DNA of 64,000 nucleotides from Saxidomus purpurata (lineage: Eukaryota > Mollusca > Bivalvia > Venerida > Veneridae), in assembly GCA_022818135.1 (NCBI GenBank), contig JAFMSR010000015.1:17189823-17253822 (forward strand), written 5' to 3'. Position numbers and translations under genes: made by a program. Numbering within the stretch: the first letter of the stretch is position 1; each line of letters starts with the position of its first letter. Positions 46,455-59,462 of the stretch are shown here, piece after piece. A model generated the notes under the pieces. It was given only the letters and a program-made list of their open reading frames with translations, was not told where the DNA came from and did not search any database.

Positions 46455-47740
46455 AACAAGAGCTGTCCCTCACAAGTGACGAATGCCCCCGAAAGAGGTG
46501 CCTCACAGTCTGTGTCCTCTCCATGTGCTCAATAAATGTGCTATGTAATTTTAAAATCCTTCCATGCATGACAGAGTAATCATGCATACAGTATTCCATT
46601 ACTTTAAACACTAAGTGTGACCTTGACCTTTGAGGTAGGGACTTGGGTCTTGCACGCGACACATCCGCTTGATGTGCTAGACATTTGTGCCAAGTTATTT
46701 TAAAATCCTTCAAAGCATAATAAAGTTATAGTCCGGACACAAATGTATGCATATATACAGGATTCCATTACCTATAAACTCTAAGTGTGACCTTGACCTT
46801 TGTGGTAGGGATGTGGGTCTTGCACGCGACACGTCGTCTTGATGTGCTAGACATTTGTGCCATACTATTTTAAAATCCTTCAAGGCATGACAAAGTTACA
46901 GTCCGGACACGAATGTGTGCATATATGCATATATAGAGGAATCCATTACCTTCAAACTCTAAGTGTGACCTTGACCTTTGAGCTAGGGACCTGGGTCTTG
47001 CACGCGACACGTCGTCTTGATGTGCTAGACATTTGTGCCAAGTTATTTTAAAATCCTTCAATGCATGACAAAGTTACAGTCCGGACACGAATGTGTGCAT
47101 ATATGCATATATAGAGGAATCCATTACCTTCAAACTCTAAGTATGACCTTGACCTTTGAGCTAGGGACGTGGGTCTTGCACGCGACACGTCGTCTTGATG
47201 TGCTAGACATGTGTGCCTAGTTATTTTAAAATCCTTCAATGCATGACAAAGTTACAGTCCGGACACGAAAGTGTGCATATATAGAGGATTCCATAACCTT
47301 CATACTCCAAGTGTGACCTTCACCTTTGAGGTAGGGATGTGGGTCTTGCACGCGACACGTCGTCTTGATGTGCTAGACATGTGTGCCAAGTTATTTTAAA
47401 ATCCTTCAATGCATGACAAAGTTACAGTCCGGACACGAAAGTGTGCATATATAGAGGATTCCATAACCTTCATACTCCAAGTGTGACCTTCACCTTTGAG
47501 GTAGGGATGTGGGTCTTGCACGCGACACGTCGTCTTGATGTGCTAGACATGTGTGCCAAGTTATTTTAAAATCCTTCAATGCATGACAAAGTTACAGTCC
47601 GGACACGAATTTGTAAGTGGGGACGCACGGACGGACAGACAGACGGACAGACGGACGGACGGACAGACGGACAGACGGCCAGACGGACAGACGGACAGAC
47701 GGTGCGATTTTAATATGCCACCCTTCGGGGGCATAAAAAG
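46455..47740 (+). mobile_element. Satellite-bearing element, second copy (170-178-bp monomers)
   Basis: Starts 'acaagagctgtccctcac', then monomers beginning at about 46548, 46696, 46866, 47044, 47222, 47392 and 47562, then a 'gacggacagacggac' run (47625-47700) and the tail 'ttcgggggcataaaaa'. The two monomers at 47222 and 47392 are nearly identical (170 bp), pointing to recent local expansion. Related to 1-820 at the other edge of the array. Flanking sequence resembles the uninterrupted version at about 16800 downstream of gene A. Confidence 0.82.
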
Positions 47741-48870
47741 TCGCATTTACTGTTTAATATAAACACCAGAGTTCTGCATGGAACGAAGTATTAATAACTT
47801 TGGTAGGGCTTCATGCAAGGAACATCTTATTGGCTAAGTTGTTTCAAAAACGAAGAAATGGTGGACGTACGACAGACGGTGAGTGGTCACAATAGCACAC
47901 CCAGGCACTTTGTCTCAGGCGAGCGTAACAGAAGATGACCGTGATGGGACTACAAGACTCACCTGAATCCCAGTACACATATTATAACTATATTGTCCAT
48001 GTTTTATCAGGAATTAACATGTGTTTAACAATCTTGGTATCAACAATTCTTGTAACATATCACCAATGGCTTCCAAGGAGGAAATTTCAGAGTTTACTCA
48101 CATTGTACACTAAAAAAGAGCCCCGCCCCTAGTCCCTATGTTTTTGACGAATTCATATAAGGGTTGCTCAGTACCGGAGGATATATAAGAGGATCATTCA
48201 GTAATTCATTTGGAATTGTGACCAATGGTTTCAGAGATTGAACAGTGTTGGTAGACGGTCAACAAAACACACTTCCATCAAATTATTTTGAAATCTAGCC
48301 AATTGTTTCAGAAGAGAAGATTTTCAAAGTTTCTCCTATATTAGCCTATGTAAAACAAGTGAACTGGGCGGGGCCCATGTTTTACCACCGGGCTTGATTT
48401 GAACAAACTTCGTATTTATAAGACCACTTAAAAATGCTACATACCAAATACCCACGTTATATGTCTTGCAGTTGGGGAAAGATTATTTGAGACCATATCG
48501 TTAAATCAAGTGCTCTTTATAGACATTAGGCACACAACAAATCACATTTCAAGGTATAAAAAAAGGAAAACATGTTTGTTGTGCAATTATATCGATGGTT
48601 GATTGCAAAACTGTTGGAAGTCTTTCTTTATTTCATAGAAGTTACAACAGTTTTGCGATCAATACTCGATATGCTGCAAATACAGACTGATCGACCAGTC
48701 ACTATTGATAATAAATGTAACAGTAGAGGAAGTGGAATTGTTTGTGTTTATCGGTAGCAAAGACTCTACTGAGAGAATGTAAACATCAGAATCTTTAAAG
48801 CCAGAGAATCGAGTCGTCTGGATCCGACAGGCTCAAAATAACATATCGGCAGAAAACAATGTAAGAAGGT
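47741..48870. other. 3' end of the duplicated unit, no gene seen
   Basis: 47800-48000 matches 16840-17040 ('ggacgtacgacagacggt', 'ggcactttgtctcaggcg'), and 48560-48850 matches 33230-33530. These homologies define the end of the roughly 15-kb unit. Short open frames are not supported. Confidence 0.55.
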
Positions 48871-49410
48871 CGGGTAATTAGGGAGAGATCTAAACTGACG
48901 TCATAGTTTCCGAGTGGGGAGCTTGACCACTTGTAAAACATGTGTCACATCAGTTTCTATAATTCATCTAGTCTAGTTAAGTGCTCAAAGTTAACTCAGC
49001 ATTGCCAGAATTCCCGAGCATATCGTTGGCTTAATTATTGATGAAAGTGTCTCCCTTTAAAATAACTGACAGAGTTTTAAATTGCCGATCACTTTTTAAA
49101 CTATTTCAGATTTACTGCAGACATTCTGTAACATTCCGGGAGATAGTCAACCAGAAAAGCTATATATATAGCATACCCGCGAAATAATTCTCGCCTTTAA
49201 AGCAATTATCATGAAATTATAGTCACATAATTACTCGTATTTCAAACAAAAACTGTGGGTTTAAAACCCCAGTACTGAGAAAATAGTCAGCTACTGGGAT
49301 TACATCAGTGCCTTGGGCATATATTAAATAACATCTTAACATTTACTAACATCTTTTTATTCGATTTTTATAAGTACTTATATGTCCCCATCCTAATAAA
49401 AATAAATACA
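48871..49410. other. Intergenic, nothing recognised
   Basis: AT-rich, no open frame or repeat identified. Confidence 0.4.
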
Positions 49411-49434
49411 TGATTAAATGGATAGCAGGCTAAC

Positions 49435-49760
49435 ACCATAGGAGATCATTCATACGTTAACGCTCTGGACTACCAATCTGGAGGTCCCCGGTTGGAACCT
49501 TGGCCGGGGCACTGGATATTTCAGAAACGCTTTTCAGTGTTTCCCACCCAAATTAGAGATGATCTGGTTAGAAATCCAGAGGTAGTCTCGCGTCACCGCC
49601 GCGTATTGGTGCTTTACACTGGGTATGTACAAATAACCAATGGCTTTATTTGTAAAGAGCTAGGGTCTGGTACACGAATTCTCTTGTATCTGCACCTGTC
49701 TCTGGCAGTTTCACCTGAAGGGAAATCCTAGGGTCGGCACTTGAAACAAACAAACAAGAT
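49435..49760 (+). mobile_element. tRNA-derived SINE
   Basis: tRNA-like head 'cgttaacgctctggactacc' with 'ggtccccggttggaacc' in the B-box position, followed by a body to about 49760. The open frame at 49492-49731 lies wholly inside it. Confidence 0.6.
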
Positions 49761-50760
49761 GTATTATGCACCTATGCATTGCCCAATTAAGATAAGAGCT
49801 TATTTCCAATGGGCTCCACAGAAATAAATAGATCGGACAAAAGTAGTTGAAAAGAAATATATAATTCAAGTAAAATGAAATAGAAAAATGTTGGACAAAA
49901 ATTGGGTTGAAAAAAGTGCAGTATATGTAAAAGTATGCTCTAGGATTAAACAAATTACATATATCAATAACACAGACAAAAGAAGGTCTTTAATAATACA
50001 AATCAGGTCCGTATATTAATGTACGGATCCTGTACAAATAAACATCTTTTGTTTAACATCACTTAAAATAATGCAATTACAAATGTAACAGCTTGGCAAA
50101 TATATGGAGAGACAGATATGAAATTATGATGTTATATCTCCCATTAAGGTATAAAGCAGTTTGTACATTGTGTCACGGGCTGAAAATGTATAAAACTAGT
50201 AGTTTTAGTAGTACCGTATTAATACACAGAGGCCGAATTCTCTTTACTTTCCATTTCTAAAATAAGATAATATTTTAGAACATTTTTGAATTATACCTTG
50301 GTTGATACGTCTTATAAAAAATAATCGTTTATTGGAACAAAACTGATACAAATACCAGTGTTTTCCAGTGCATACAATGAACAAACATCATTAACACAAC
50401 ATTACTGAACAAAAACACACAAAACAGTAGTATACATATCTCCAATTATGATAGTTTCACATTAACTACATCATGCTTGATGATACATGTATGTAGTGAC
50501 ATACGATTTCTACATTAGTTTTGAATCGGACCTATATACACTGTGTATATAGGCATGTGGTTTTGTCAGCCGGGTTGCATCAAGGTCTTTCAAATAGTAT
50601 TTGAAAGACCTTGGTTGCATATACTGTTAATAATATTTTCTTTATTAGAATTTATGTCATGATTAGTTATGCTTAGCGAATCAAGCAACGCTCCTCTATT
50701 ATTAATTCTATTTCAGTTTATGTCCTACATGTAAGTTAGCTAATTCCAGTCCACTATTCT
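49761..50760. other. Intergenic, no gene seen
   Basis: AT-rich. Two short palindromes occur near 50530-50550 ('cctatatacactgtgtatat') and 50585-50623 ('aaggtctttcaaata' mirrored by 'tatttgaaagacctt'). Confidence 0.45.
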
Positions 50761-50769
50761 ATTATAATA

Positions 50770-51801
50770 GGCAGTGGCTAGGTAGCCGTGACCGGCTACC
50801 TAGTCTTTTGGTCTAGGTAGCCGGATCCGGCTACCTAGACCAAAAGGCTAGGTAGCCGTACATATATTTCATACGTTTATATCTTTTCATTTTCAACAGT
50901 TTAATACATACTGCACAAGTCATATTATATTTGTACAATACACCTGTATACGCGACCGGTTATATTTAGATCCTTTGAATCACACAATGCCGCCGCGGTA
51001 TTTCATTGCGAATCGCCGCTATACTATCACGTACTGCGTTTTATATAAGAGTTCTTGTCTTAACCTTAAAATGTGGATTTAAAATATCTATTCTCGTTTA
51101 ACTCTACCGTAACTGATCAATGTTTATTTTCCACTTGTCATTTGTCACTCGCGGTAGGTGTGAAAATTTTGGTCTGTCATAAAGAATGACAAAATTAGCT
51201 CTTATCAATTAATTCCAAGCTATGTTACACCAGTAACACCACTGACTGAGTAATGTTTATTAATTTGTTAATGTGAAAAATTATTTCTCTCTAACATTTA
51301 AAAAGTTTTGAATGTTGTTTATCCGGAGCAACTTGTTCTGTTTGGAAAAAATGTATTATCCGGCCATCCTGTATACCAAGTAAGACTATATTGGAAAACA
51401 CAGCCGTACCCTTTTCTCTTTATTATTTGATGAATATTTAAATGTTTTGAATCAAATAAAAGCTGAAGTTATGAACTTTATGAATATGTAAAAAAATGTA
51501 TATGTAAGTAAAACTTTGATAAGTTACGGCGTTAGATGGGAACTTAAATTCAATATCGGTCAATATTTCGGGCATATTTAACTGCTTTAAGAAGGCAGTG
51601 ACAGGGTAGCGGTAAATTACACGGTAGGCCTACTGCTGCGATCCTTGTCTAATATACAAATTATACACCTGAATGAATGATTATTCAATACCGATTCTAT
51701 GTAGCTCCTCTACGGCTACCTAGCCTTTTGGTCTAGGTAGCCGGATCCGGCTACCTAGACCAAAAGACTAGGTAGCCGGTCACGGCTACCTAGCCACTGC
51801 C
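50770..51801. mobile_element. Non-autonomous terminal-inverted-repeat element with 9-bp target duplication
   Basis: Starts 'ggcagtggctaggtagccg', ends with its reverse complement 'cggctacctagccactgcc', flanked on both sides by ATTATAATA (50761-50769 and 51802-51810). Each terminus is about 95 bp long and itself palindromic around 'ctaggtagccggatccggct'. About 820 bp of AT-rich interior has no coding capacity. A 9-bp duplication fits Mutator-like elements best, but no transposase is present to confirm this. Confidence 0.85.
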
Positions 51802-51810
51802 ATTATAATA

Positions 51811-52745
51811 TAGGAGGCTTTTACACGAAGACTTAACCTCCATAAGAATGCATCTCACTTTTTCTCTTTACATTTTCATGTAAACGACTAGGACATTTAT
51901 CCAGAAAACTTTTATGAGCACTGCGTGCATATTTGTTCAATATTTAGATATTCTAGATCCGTAAAATCATTCACCTTTTGAGAAGTCTATGCAATAAACA
52001 ATATTATTTTATGAATCCGTTGACTTTGTTAAGCCTTACAAGTCCGTTCACTTCTTCAATATATGTCTGAAGATCTTCCTATCTAAATAAATTTGTTAAA
52101 AATAAAACTGTTTCGATATTGTGGCGTTACTGATTGAAGTCTTACATTTCGAACCGCATATTTTTATCTGCGTCGCTTTTTAAGTAAAAAATAATTGTGT
52201 CGCACAATAAAATGCGGAGGAATATAAAAATAAACATTTGAAAAGTAATCCAGATAATTTACACTGAATGTATAGTTTTTTAACGTACATCGTTTCATTA
52301 ATGCATACAGATAGTTTGATAATGTTAACTTATGTTGATATTTTGCCAAAATATCCACTCTGATTCGTCATTATAGCTTTTACATAAAAATAGGTACGAA
52401 CTACTTTCAAGATGGGAGACAAATAATTGTCAAAAGGAAGTAAGTTGGAACTTCGAAGGTTTTTAGTCGATCTTCTCGAAAACTGATGTATATACAAGTG
52501 ACATAAGGTAAATGAATAAATTCATTTTCCGTATATTTAAGTAATTAAGTTTCAATGTCTTCCTTCATCATTTGACCGTATTCTGTTTCACTGGAATTTG
52601 CATGCATGAGTCATCAAACAAAAATAATGCCATTTTGTTTTCATGGTCATGGTGGTAGATCCTGTTTTTGTTGATTTTGTTAATATTTAGTAGATTTAGT
52701 GTGTAATTTTTTCATGAGAACATACATGTAAACAGCTACATGTAG
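51811..52745. other. Intergenic, no gene seen
   Basis: AT-rich, no supported exon or repeat. Confidence 0.4.
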
Positions 52746-52830
52746 GTAGGTTTCAAAGATAAAGTAGAAGAAAGCATTCCTCTGGCACTGCATCTTCTTC
52801 CTGAATCAGAAAGACTCAAAGAGATAAGTA
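52746..52830 (+). other. Coding-like fragment, possible orphan exon
   Basis: One frame reads 'DKVEESIPLALHLLPESERL' with balanced amino-acid content unlike the surrounding AT-rich sequence, and a good donor 'gtaagt' follows at 52831; the frame stays open to a TGA at 52905-52907. There is no convincing acceptor or start codon. Could be an exon of an unseen gene (for example a 5' part of the downstream adaptor gene), or a gene fragment. Family not recognised. Confidence 0.25.
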
Positions 52831-52965
52831 GTAAGTTTGTTGTCAATTTACTTAAAGCTGTTTTGTTGACAATAAAACATAAACATGCAGCTCCAGCTAT
52901 TGTTTGAAATATTTCAATATGGCTAGAAAAGCTGGCCGCTATAATTGACCTGCCATAACCAGATT

Positions 52966-54058
52966 AGGCTGGTAACATTGCCCGATTGGGCTTAGAAGCC
53001 CAAATCAAGCTTTTATTGCCCGATTGGGCTTAAATTTATTAGAAGAAACTTGATTTACATAAATATTTCAAGAAATATTAAATGAATTGCTTGGAAAGTC
53101 CTACATATCTTCAGCTGGTGTTCCCTTGTTATAAACACCTACTTTTTATCCAAATAAAACTTACATTTTTTTGCTCAAGAGGCTTTACTTATTTTACATT
53201 TAAAGTACATGGAAAGTGAAAGTAAAATTGCTAGAATTGTGGCGCAAGATGTGGCTGATTATAGTTTGGTGATGTTGACTTCTAACATTAATGTTGCACA
53301 TAACATATTCTAGGACTTCAGAAATTATCTGTAAAATACTTTTCAAAATATTTACAAAAAAGATAATTTCTATTCACGGCTTCACACATCCGCGTACTGA
53401 TAAATTATTTACATTCGAAAAAGGTGATTCCTTGGCTGTCATCGCTGGTTTCTATGCATCTTTAACTTTGAATAATACAATAACCAAGATTATAAATCAT
53501 TGAAATGAAAGAAGACGACAACCTTCCAATACCTTGAAACTATTTTTTATAAGTTTTATAATAATTCTATGTTGTTAAAAGCTTTTTGTTTTGTTCAGAA
53601 TTAATTTAAACTTGCATATGAGTCAACAGAAAATACTGAGTTTTCACCTTTTACCGAATGAGGAGAAATGACAGACCTAATAATACTGTCCGATTGTGGT
53701 TAACTGGTCAGCTATAAATTGACATGGGAAATGTACAATGTGATAAATATTAAAGGTTCCAAGGGTTGACATAAAAAAACATAGTTTTTGTTATTATAGA
53801 TTGCCCAGCCTGGCATTACATTCTTAATAAACTATATATCATCTATGTACTCATTCTAATGTAATATAATATTAAATGAGGCAATTAAACACCAGTACAG
53901 TTGAAAAAAATCATGTTTTAGTTTCCAAAAAATTATATTACCCAGTATTACCCAGGACTGCCTATTTTAGGGATATTGCCCAGCCCGGGTTTTCCCCACA
54001 GGGGCATAATCACCAGGGCGTTGGGCTTCTAAGCACGATCGGGCAATGTTACCAGCCT
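52966..54058. mobile_element. Element with 30-bp-plus terminal inverted repeats
   Basis: Left end 'aggctggtaacattgcccga' is mirrored at the right by 'tcgggcaatgttaccagcct', and the pairing continues through 'gcttagaagc' with a few mismatches. The interior contains repeated 'gcccgattgggctt' and 'gatattgcccagcccggg'. Small open frames inside (for example 53291-53503) match no family I recognise. No clear target duplication. Confidence 0.6.
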
Positions 54059-56140
54059 GATAACCTGATAACATTAATTGATGTTAGCCTAAATTCATTT
54101 GGCTCTCCAGTTTGACCTGTTTTGATTGATTGAGATTTTATACAGGTCAACATGTCTCATATCATGCCTAAAAAATTGAGAATGGACTTGTTTTTTCTTT
54201 TTTTATCAGATATTTTTATAATTGTCAAACCTTCTAGCTATGAAAGAATGTGCCCTTCCAAGAACTATCTCAAATCAAATTTTATTTCTTGTGGGTATAT
54301 CAATACAACAAACAATATCTATGCATAGATATTGACCGACAAACTAGCTTCAGCATCAAATAGATTAGTCTGGTTAGTTAGACGTCATTGTCGAATTCCC
54401 ACATCCCCCTCTTTACGCAATGCTTCATCGGTGAATAAATACAGGAGTGGCAACAGAATATTTAACGGGGGTTCCGATGATAGCTAGAGGTGTGCTTGTG
54501 ATGATCTTTGCTGTCTGCCCATGCCTCTGTCCTACTAGCCATTTACTCCTCCTACATTGTTTGCACCAGGAGCTTTCCCACAATATGTCAGGGGGAGACA
54601 TACTGAACATTTCCCTTTGCCATCTATGTGTTCGCATTAATTTACCTTGTCCTTTCTTCATAGCTAAAATCCCTTGTTGGATTTTCTTCAAACTTGGTAG
54701 GAAGCATCAGTATGAAGTCTACTTGTGCATAGAGTTGTAATGATACTCTTTTCTCATGATACACAGTTGCAATACCATACGTAACAGTTCGATACAATAC
54801 ATCTACTGTTCCAAAAAGTTGACTGAATATAAAGTCTGAATTTAACAAGTGGTAACCGTAGTAAATATTTATTAAGATAAAACTAATTGGCGCGAGGCAT
54901 TTTAGGAAGCTTGCCAAATTATAATTGAATCATGCCCTACGATTGGTTGATCATTATTTCCATAACAATGAATTTCGCTATAAAAGAATAGTTTATTTTA
55001 GCTCTTAAAAGCTGTTGTGTTACTTCCCTTTACACTGAATACTGACAGTAAATACTGTGCCGTACCGAACCAAACTTTGGTAATGCAGAGCCATGAACCG
55101 CATTGTGTACCGCGATGAATCGTTACACCTCTAGTTGTGCATACTGTAATTAACAGTCATATGGTTAAAGGTCAATGTCACAGAAGTCACATATGAAGTC
55201 TTACAGTGCATGTTGTAATTTTGGGTTAATATGGTTAAAGGTCAGGTGCTGAAAATTGCAAATCTTCTCAGCTCTGCACACAATTTTTTGGATTTTCATT
55301 AGATTTAGTGGGAAACATCAGTATGAAATGAAGTTTTGTAATTGTAATTTGGGATCATCATTATGGTCAAAGGTCAAACTCACAGGGGCTTGTAGATAGA
55401 TAATTTTGTCTGCTCTTTATTTCCAAAACCTATACATTAATTAATTAGACTTTCATCAAACATGGTGTGAGACATCAGTAGGACTAGGTGTAAAAAATTG
55501 TTCATACCCAGAATGTTAACTACAGCATTGTTTTTTTCCACTTGCAAGTTTCCTGTTACTTACCACTAACTAGTGTAGGGAATGTATAGACAATAAAAAA
55601 GAGCAGGATACATGTGTTCTCAAAAAGAAGCAAGAACTAAGTTATTGTCAGTGTGCTTTTTGTGTGTTTTTACCCCTTTAAAACACTGCCCTGTATTGGT
55701 GCAGCGTGCAAAAGCATAGCAACTGTTTCGGAAAATTTAAACAAGCATTTTTTTGCTTTCAGCAAGTGTGACCAAAAATAAGTTACCATTTATAAACACT
55801 GACATTTCATGAAAACAAGAAGAAAACTCGAAAAGCATTGTGAATTCACTTGCATAACTGGGCAAATGGCATAGGAGAACCATAAAGAACCATTAGTTGC
55901 CATATAGGACCATATCAAAGGGAGCATGCATTACGCGGACCTTAATTAGTGCCAGGATCAAACCTTATCAGTGACTTGATTGAAGGGGTACTGATATGCA
56001 CACAACAAAATGCAAGGTTACAAATTAATGTTGCTTGAAAAAAGTTGAAAACTATCATGGGATTGTAGTTAATTGACCATTAGTTGAAAATGAAAGTACT
56101 GAATTTGGACCATCAAAGACAGAGAATAAATGAAAATGGG
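54059..56140. other. Intergenic/intronic with dispersed repeats, no gene seen
   Basis: Loose repeats of 'atggttaaaggtca' and 'catcagtatgaa' at about 54700, 55160-55240, 55310-55370 and 55470 suggest a decayed tandem or dispersed repeat. Open frames at 54425-54740 and 54642-54917 lie in or near it and are not supported. Confidence 0.45.
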
Positions 56141-56331
56141 CCTGGTTACATGTTTTAGTTATGAAATAACATCCGTTCCAGCGGTGTTAGTCGTTTAATA
56201 AACAATGATTTGGAGTACTGATATGCAGTTATTAGCCACGAAGGCCGATGATCAGTACGACAAATTATTGATTATTAGATGATAATTAACAACGCTGAAA
56301 AGGATGTTATTTCGATTCTAACATGACCAGG
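56141..56331. repeat. MITE-like inverted-repeat element
   Basis: 'cctggttacatgttttagtt' and 'gaaataacatcc' are mirrored by 'ggatgttatttcgattc' and 'taacatgaccagg', about 30-bp imperfect arms around a 130-bp centre. Confidence 0.6.
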
Positions 56332-59300
56332 TATTACAAAAGGTGAATAAATGCAAAGCTTTATTTTCTACGCGAACGCTCATTTAACGTCATGCGGTGC
56401 AATATGACGTCATGTTTACAGCATATCAGTTCCCGTGTTAATATAACATAATTTTTCTACTCTTTGTATATAGAGACAAAATTGTGAGTCATGTTAGAAT
56501 AAAACTTTAATGCGAAAGTTCTTATTTTACGTAGAATCTCTGCTTCAATTGTGAATACCATCTTATCACAATCATTTATTGTAGTCTTACACAAGTTGTT
56601 CTTTCACGCAGTTATGCTATACATGTAAACTAAGGATTACTTTTAAGTCTCGAAAAACTTAATTTTCAGTCACTGTCCAAAAATCTGGAGGCATGGGACC
56701 TTGTTAGGTATTACAGACTTTCTGTGGTACTAACAAGTCATATTGTGCACATAGAATTAATACTATTCTATACAAGTCAAAATCTACAGCATTAGAGCAA
56801 CACTGTAAAAATGTGTTTATTAAAAGTACTTTCACTTTGATTTCTTTGCAATGTTAAGCAATTTTCTTGAAAAGTGTGTTTAATTTATAAACCTACAATG
56901 TACGACACAAGATAATTAAATAGAATTTAATCATCAACTCGCCCCATCGAGAAACTTGTTGAACTTTGTAGATCTATTCAGTAAAGCCTACTATTAAAGG
57001 CAATTATAGTTTAGAATTGTCAATCAGTTCTTTTTTTTTAATTCGCGCTTCATCTTTTTCCATTTCTGGCACTAATGTTATAAGACCCAGGTAATGTATT
57101 TTGTGCTGATAAGGTCCTTTTAGGCTTTATGGCACTTATGAGGTCTGACATTATGTTCTCCTCCATGTTTTTACCTGATACATGTACATTGTAAGTCATC
57201 ACCACACCAATTCATTTATAATCTAGATTCTGGGAATGACATTGTATCATGAAATAGCCTGCACTATCAGTTTGATTATCATTGGATACCCACGGTTAAT
57301 GACTCCACTAATACGAACAAAAGACCGATTATTGGTTGCTAATTAATTTACTGGTTGCGTTAGACAAAAGTTGCTTAATGTAATAGCAAAACAGTGTAAA
57401 AACGCTCGGTGGGATTCAAAAGTGGTCGCTTAAGACAAAGGTCGCTTAATACACGTCGCATGGGCAACTTCGATTGTATATTGTTGTTAATTCCTCTGCG
57501 CTCAATACATGTACATGATATTGACTCCCCTATGCTCCATACATCATGTACAATCATGTATGAAGTGTAGTGGAGTCAACAGCAATTCGGTATCCGACAA
57601 TGCAATTTGATTGGTTGAGTGTTACTGTATTAAACTATAATGGCAAAGTAGCCGAAAAACATGGCAGAGCCTTTCCTTCCTTTTATGCTTTGAAAATTAT
57701 AAAAATATGTTGCTTGATACATTATGAAATCCATGATTTTATAGTCTTTACTATAATGAATTATTGATGAAATAAAAGTATATATCATGCAGCTGCTATT
57801 GATATTGACAGATGAGTAGAATGGGCTCAGAGTCCAGCTGTTGAATTTCAAAAGTTTGAGAATTATTGTGTTTAGCTTTCGATTTCATTATGTTTACCCA
57901 GCTTTGTATGGTAAACAAAGTCATTTGTTTCTGAATGAATGTGTTTTCTATCAGAAACGTAACCGGTGAAATATATCTCCCCGGGTTGTTAGGCTAGTTT
58001 TCAATCTTTATTTTCTCGGTTGCCCTCAAGTGTGTTTTTCCTGGCAGACTGTTTGTTGCTGAAACCATCAGGTGGTCCAAGAGAAGGAAAAAAAGATTAC
58101 ACATTTACATTCCTGGTTGCAAAAATGCTTGAGTGTTTGATTAAATCTGGATGTTTCGGCTGGCAATCAGATAAATTAGATGAAGCTCTCCTTTTAACAG
58201 AAAGTTGGTTAATAAAGATGTGTTTTGTACACACACGGCTGTATTTTTAGAACATTAAGTCACACAGGTTCATGATTATTGCCAGGGATGAGAAAAATTC
58301 TGTTTGTTTGTATAAACGTCATGGATAATTTGTCTGTTTCCTATATGTTTCCTTCTACGAAATGTGATTGAATGGTTTTATTGCATAATATAAAAAAGAT
58401 GTAAAGGTGCAGCTCATTTTGATTATTAGGTGTTCATTATGGTTGATATTTAAAGGTGTGTGCTCAGTTTTGTTGTAAATTCGTATTTTTTTTTATTGTA
58501 AAAGCACCTGTTGTGCTGCTAAGAGTGGATGAGCTGATTATGCAGTGATAGATTTTAGTGCAAGTAGGAAGATGTAAGCTCTATAAATGTGGAAGCTCAC
58601 TGGTTGGATTTCAATGAAAAACTTCCATTAGTTCTAAAATTTAAGCTCATTTTTATGGATTACAAGGTATAAAGGTGCAAGCTTATTTTTGATGGATTAA
58701 AACAAACTATATAAAAGTAACTTAGCTCATCTTTTTTAATTACGATGTAATATTTCAGTATTATTAATGGTGTACATGTAAGCATGTTTTAAGGATTACA
58801 TTGTAAAATTTCCAGTGATTTGAATATAAATTTGATGATTTCTAGGTCAAGTTTGAATCTGGGTCACCTGGGGTTAAAAAGTAGGTCAGAGGGTCAAATC
58901 AAAGGAAAACGTTGTCATCTTGATGATTGTCTGAAGTTAAGATGTGTCCTTACTTTTGAATTTTCAAAAGAGTTTGATCATTTGTTAAATTGTAAATCTG
59001 TTATAGTATTTTGAGAAAGTCCTTTTCAAAGTCTGAAAATTAGGTACTGTGAACAGGTATGGACTCTTCTTATTTCAGTGCAAATATAAACAAGATTCTT
59101 TTATACTTAAACTACTGAAATAGAATATTCTTAAACTACAATATATATCAAGTGGGTTGCCCTGAATTTTGTAACCCAAAATACACACAAGCAGTTCAAA
59201 ACCTGGCCGGTTAAAAAATTTTTCTACCTTTATTTACTCTTACACAAAGAAAATAATCTTGATCTGACAAATATATTGATTTTCAAATTTACTAAATTAA

Positions 59301-59366
59301 GTGGTTGCAATACACTGACTGAATTTACTGAAATTTAGTACCGGCAGTCAACTTGCACCGCCTGCC
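56332..59366. other. Intergenic/intronic, no gene seen
   Basis: AT-rich. A piece at about 57330-57465 has repeated 'gttgcttaatg', 'gtcgcttaaga' and 'gtcgcttaata' units. Open frame 58020-58250 has no recognisable domain and no clear splice context. Possibly upstream or intronic sequence of the adaptor gene. Confidence 0.4.
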
Positions 59367-59462
59367 ATGGCACTGCTCAAGTCTCCATGCTCGCCAAAAA
59401 TGGAAAAACTCGGAGTCAGGATTGTTCTTCCAAAGATACACGGCACGGATGTCACTTCTCAG
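59367..59462 (+). CDS. Candidate alternative first coding exon of the NCK-type gene
   Basis: ATG opens 32 codons (MALLKSPCSPKMEKLG..., ending DVTSQ) up to donor 'gtgatt' at 59463. The stretch is distinctly richer in GC and codon-like compared with its surroundings. Joined to the acceptor at 62918 it stays in frame (phase 0) and reads into '[12 protein letters not shown]' of the NCK exon. It might also be an internal exon, since 'gaaatttag' precedes it and its frame is open upstream. The assignment is inference from phase and position. Confidence 0.35.

Noticed and set aside
54447..54740. 97-codon open frame as a membrane-like protein
   Set aside because: It lies beside decayed repeats containing 'catcagtatgaa', with no domain or splice context.
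58020..58250. 76-codon open frame
   Set aside because: No recognised domain and no convincing splice sites; cannot be supported as a gene.
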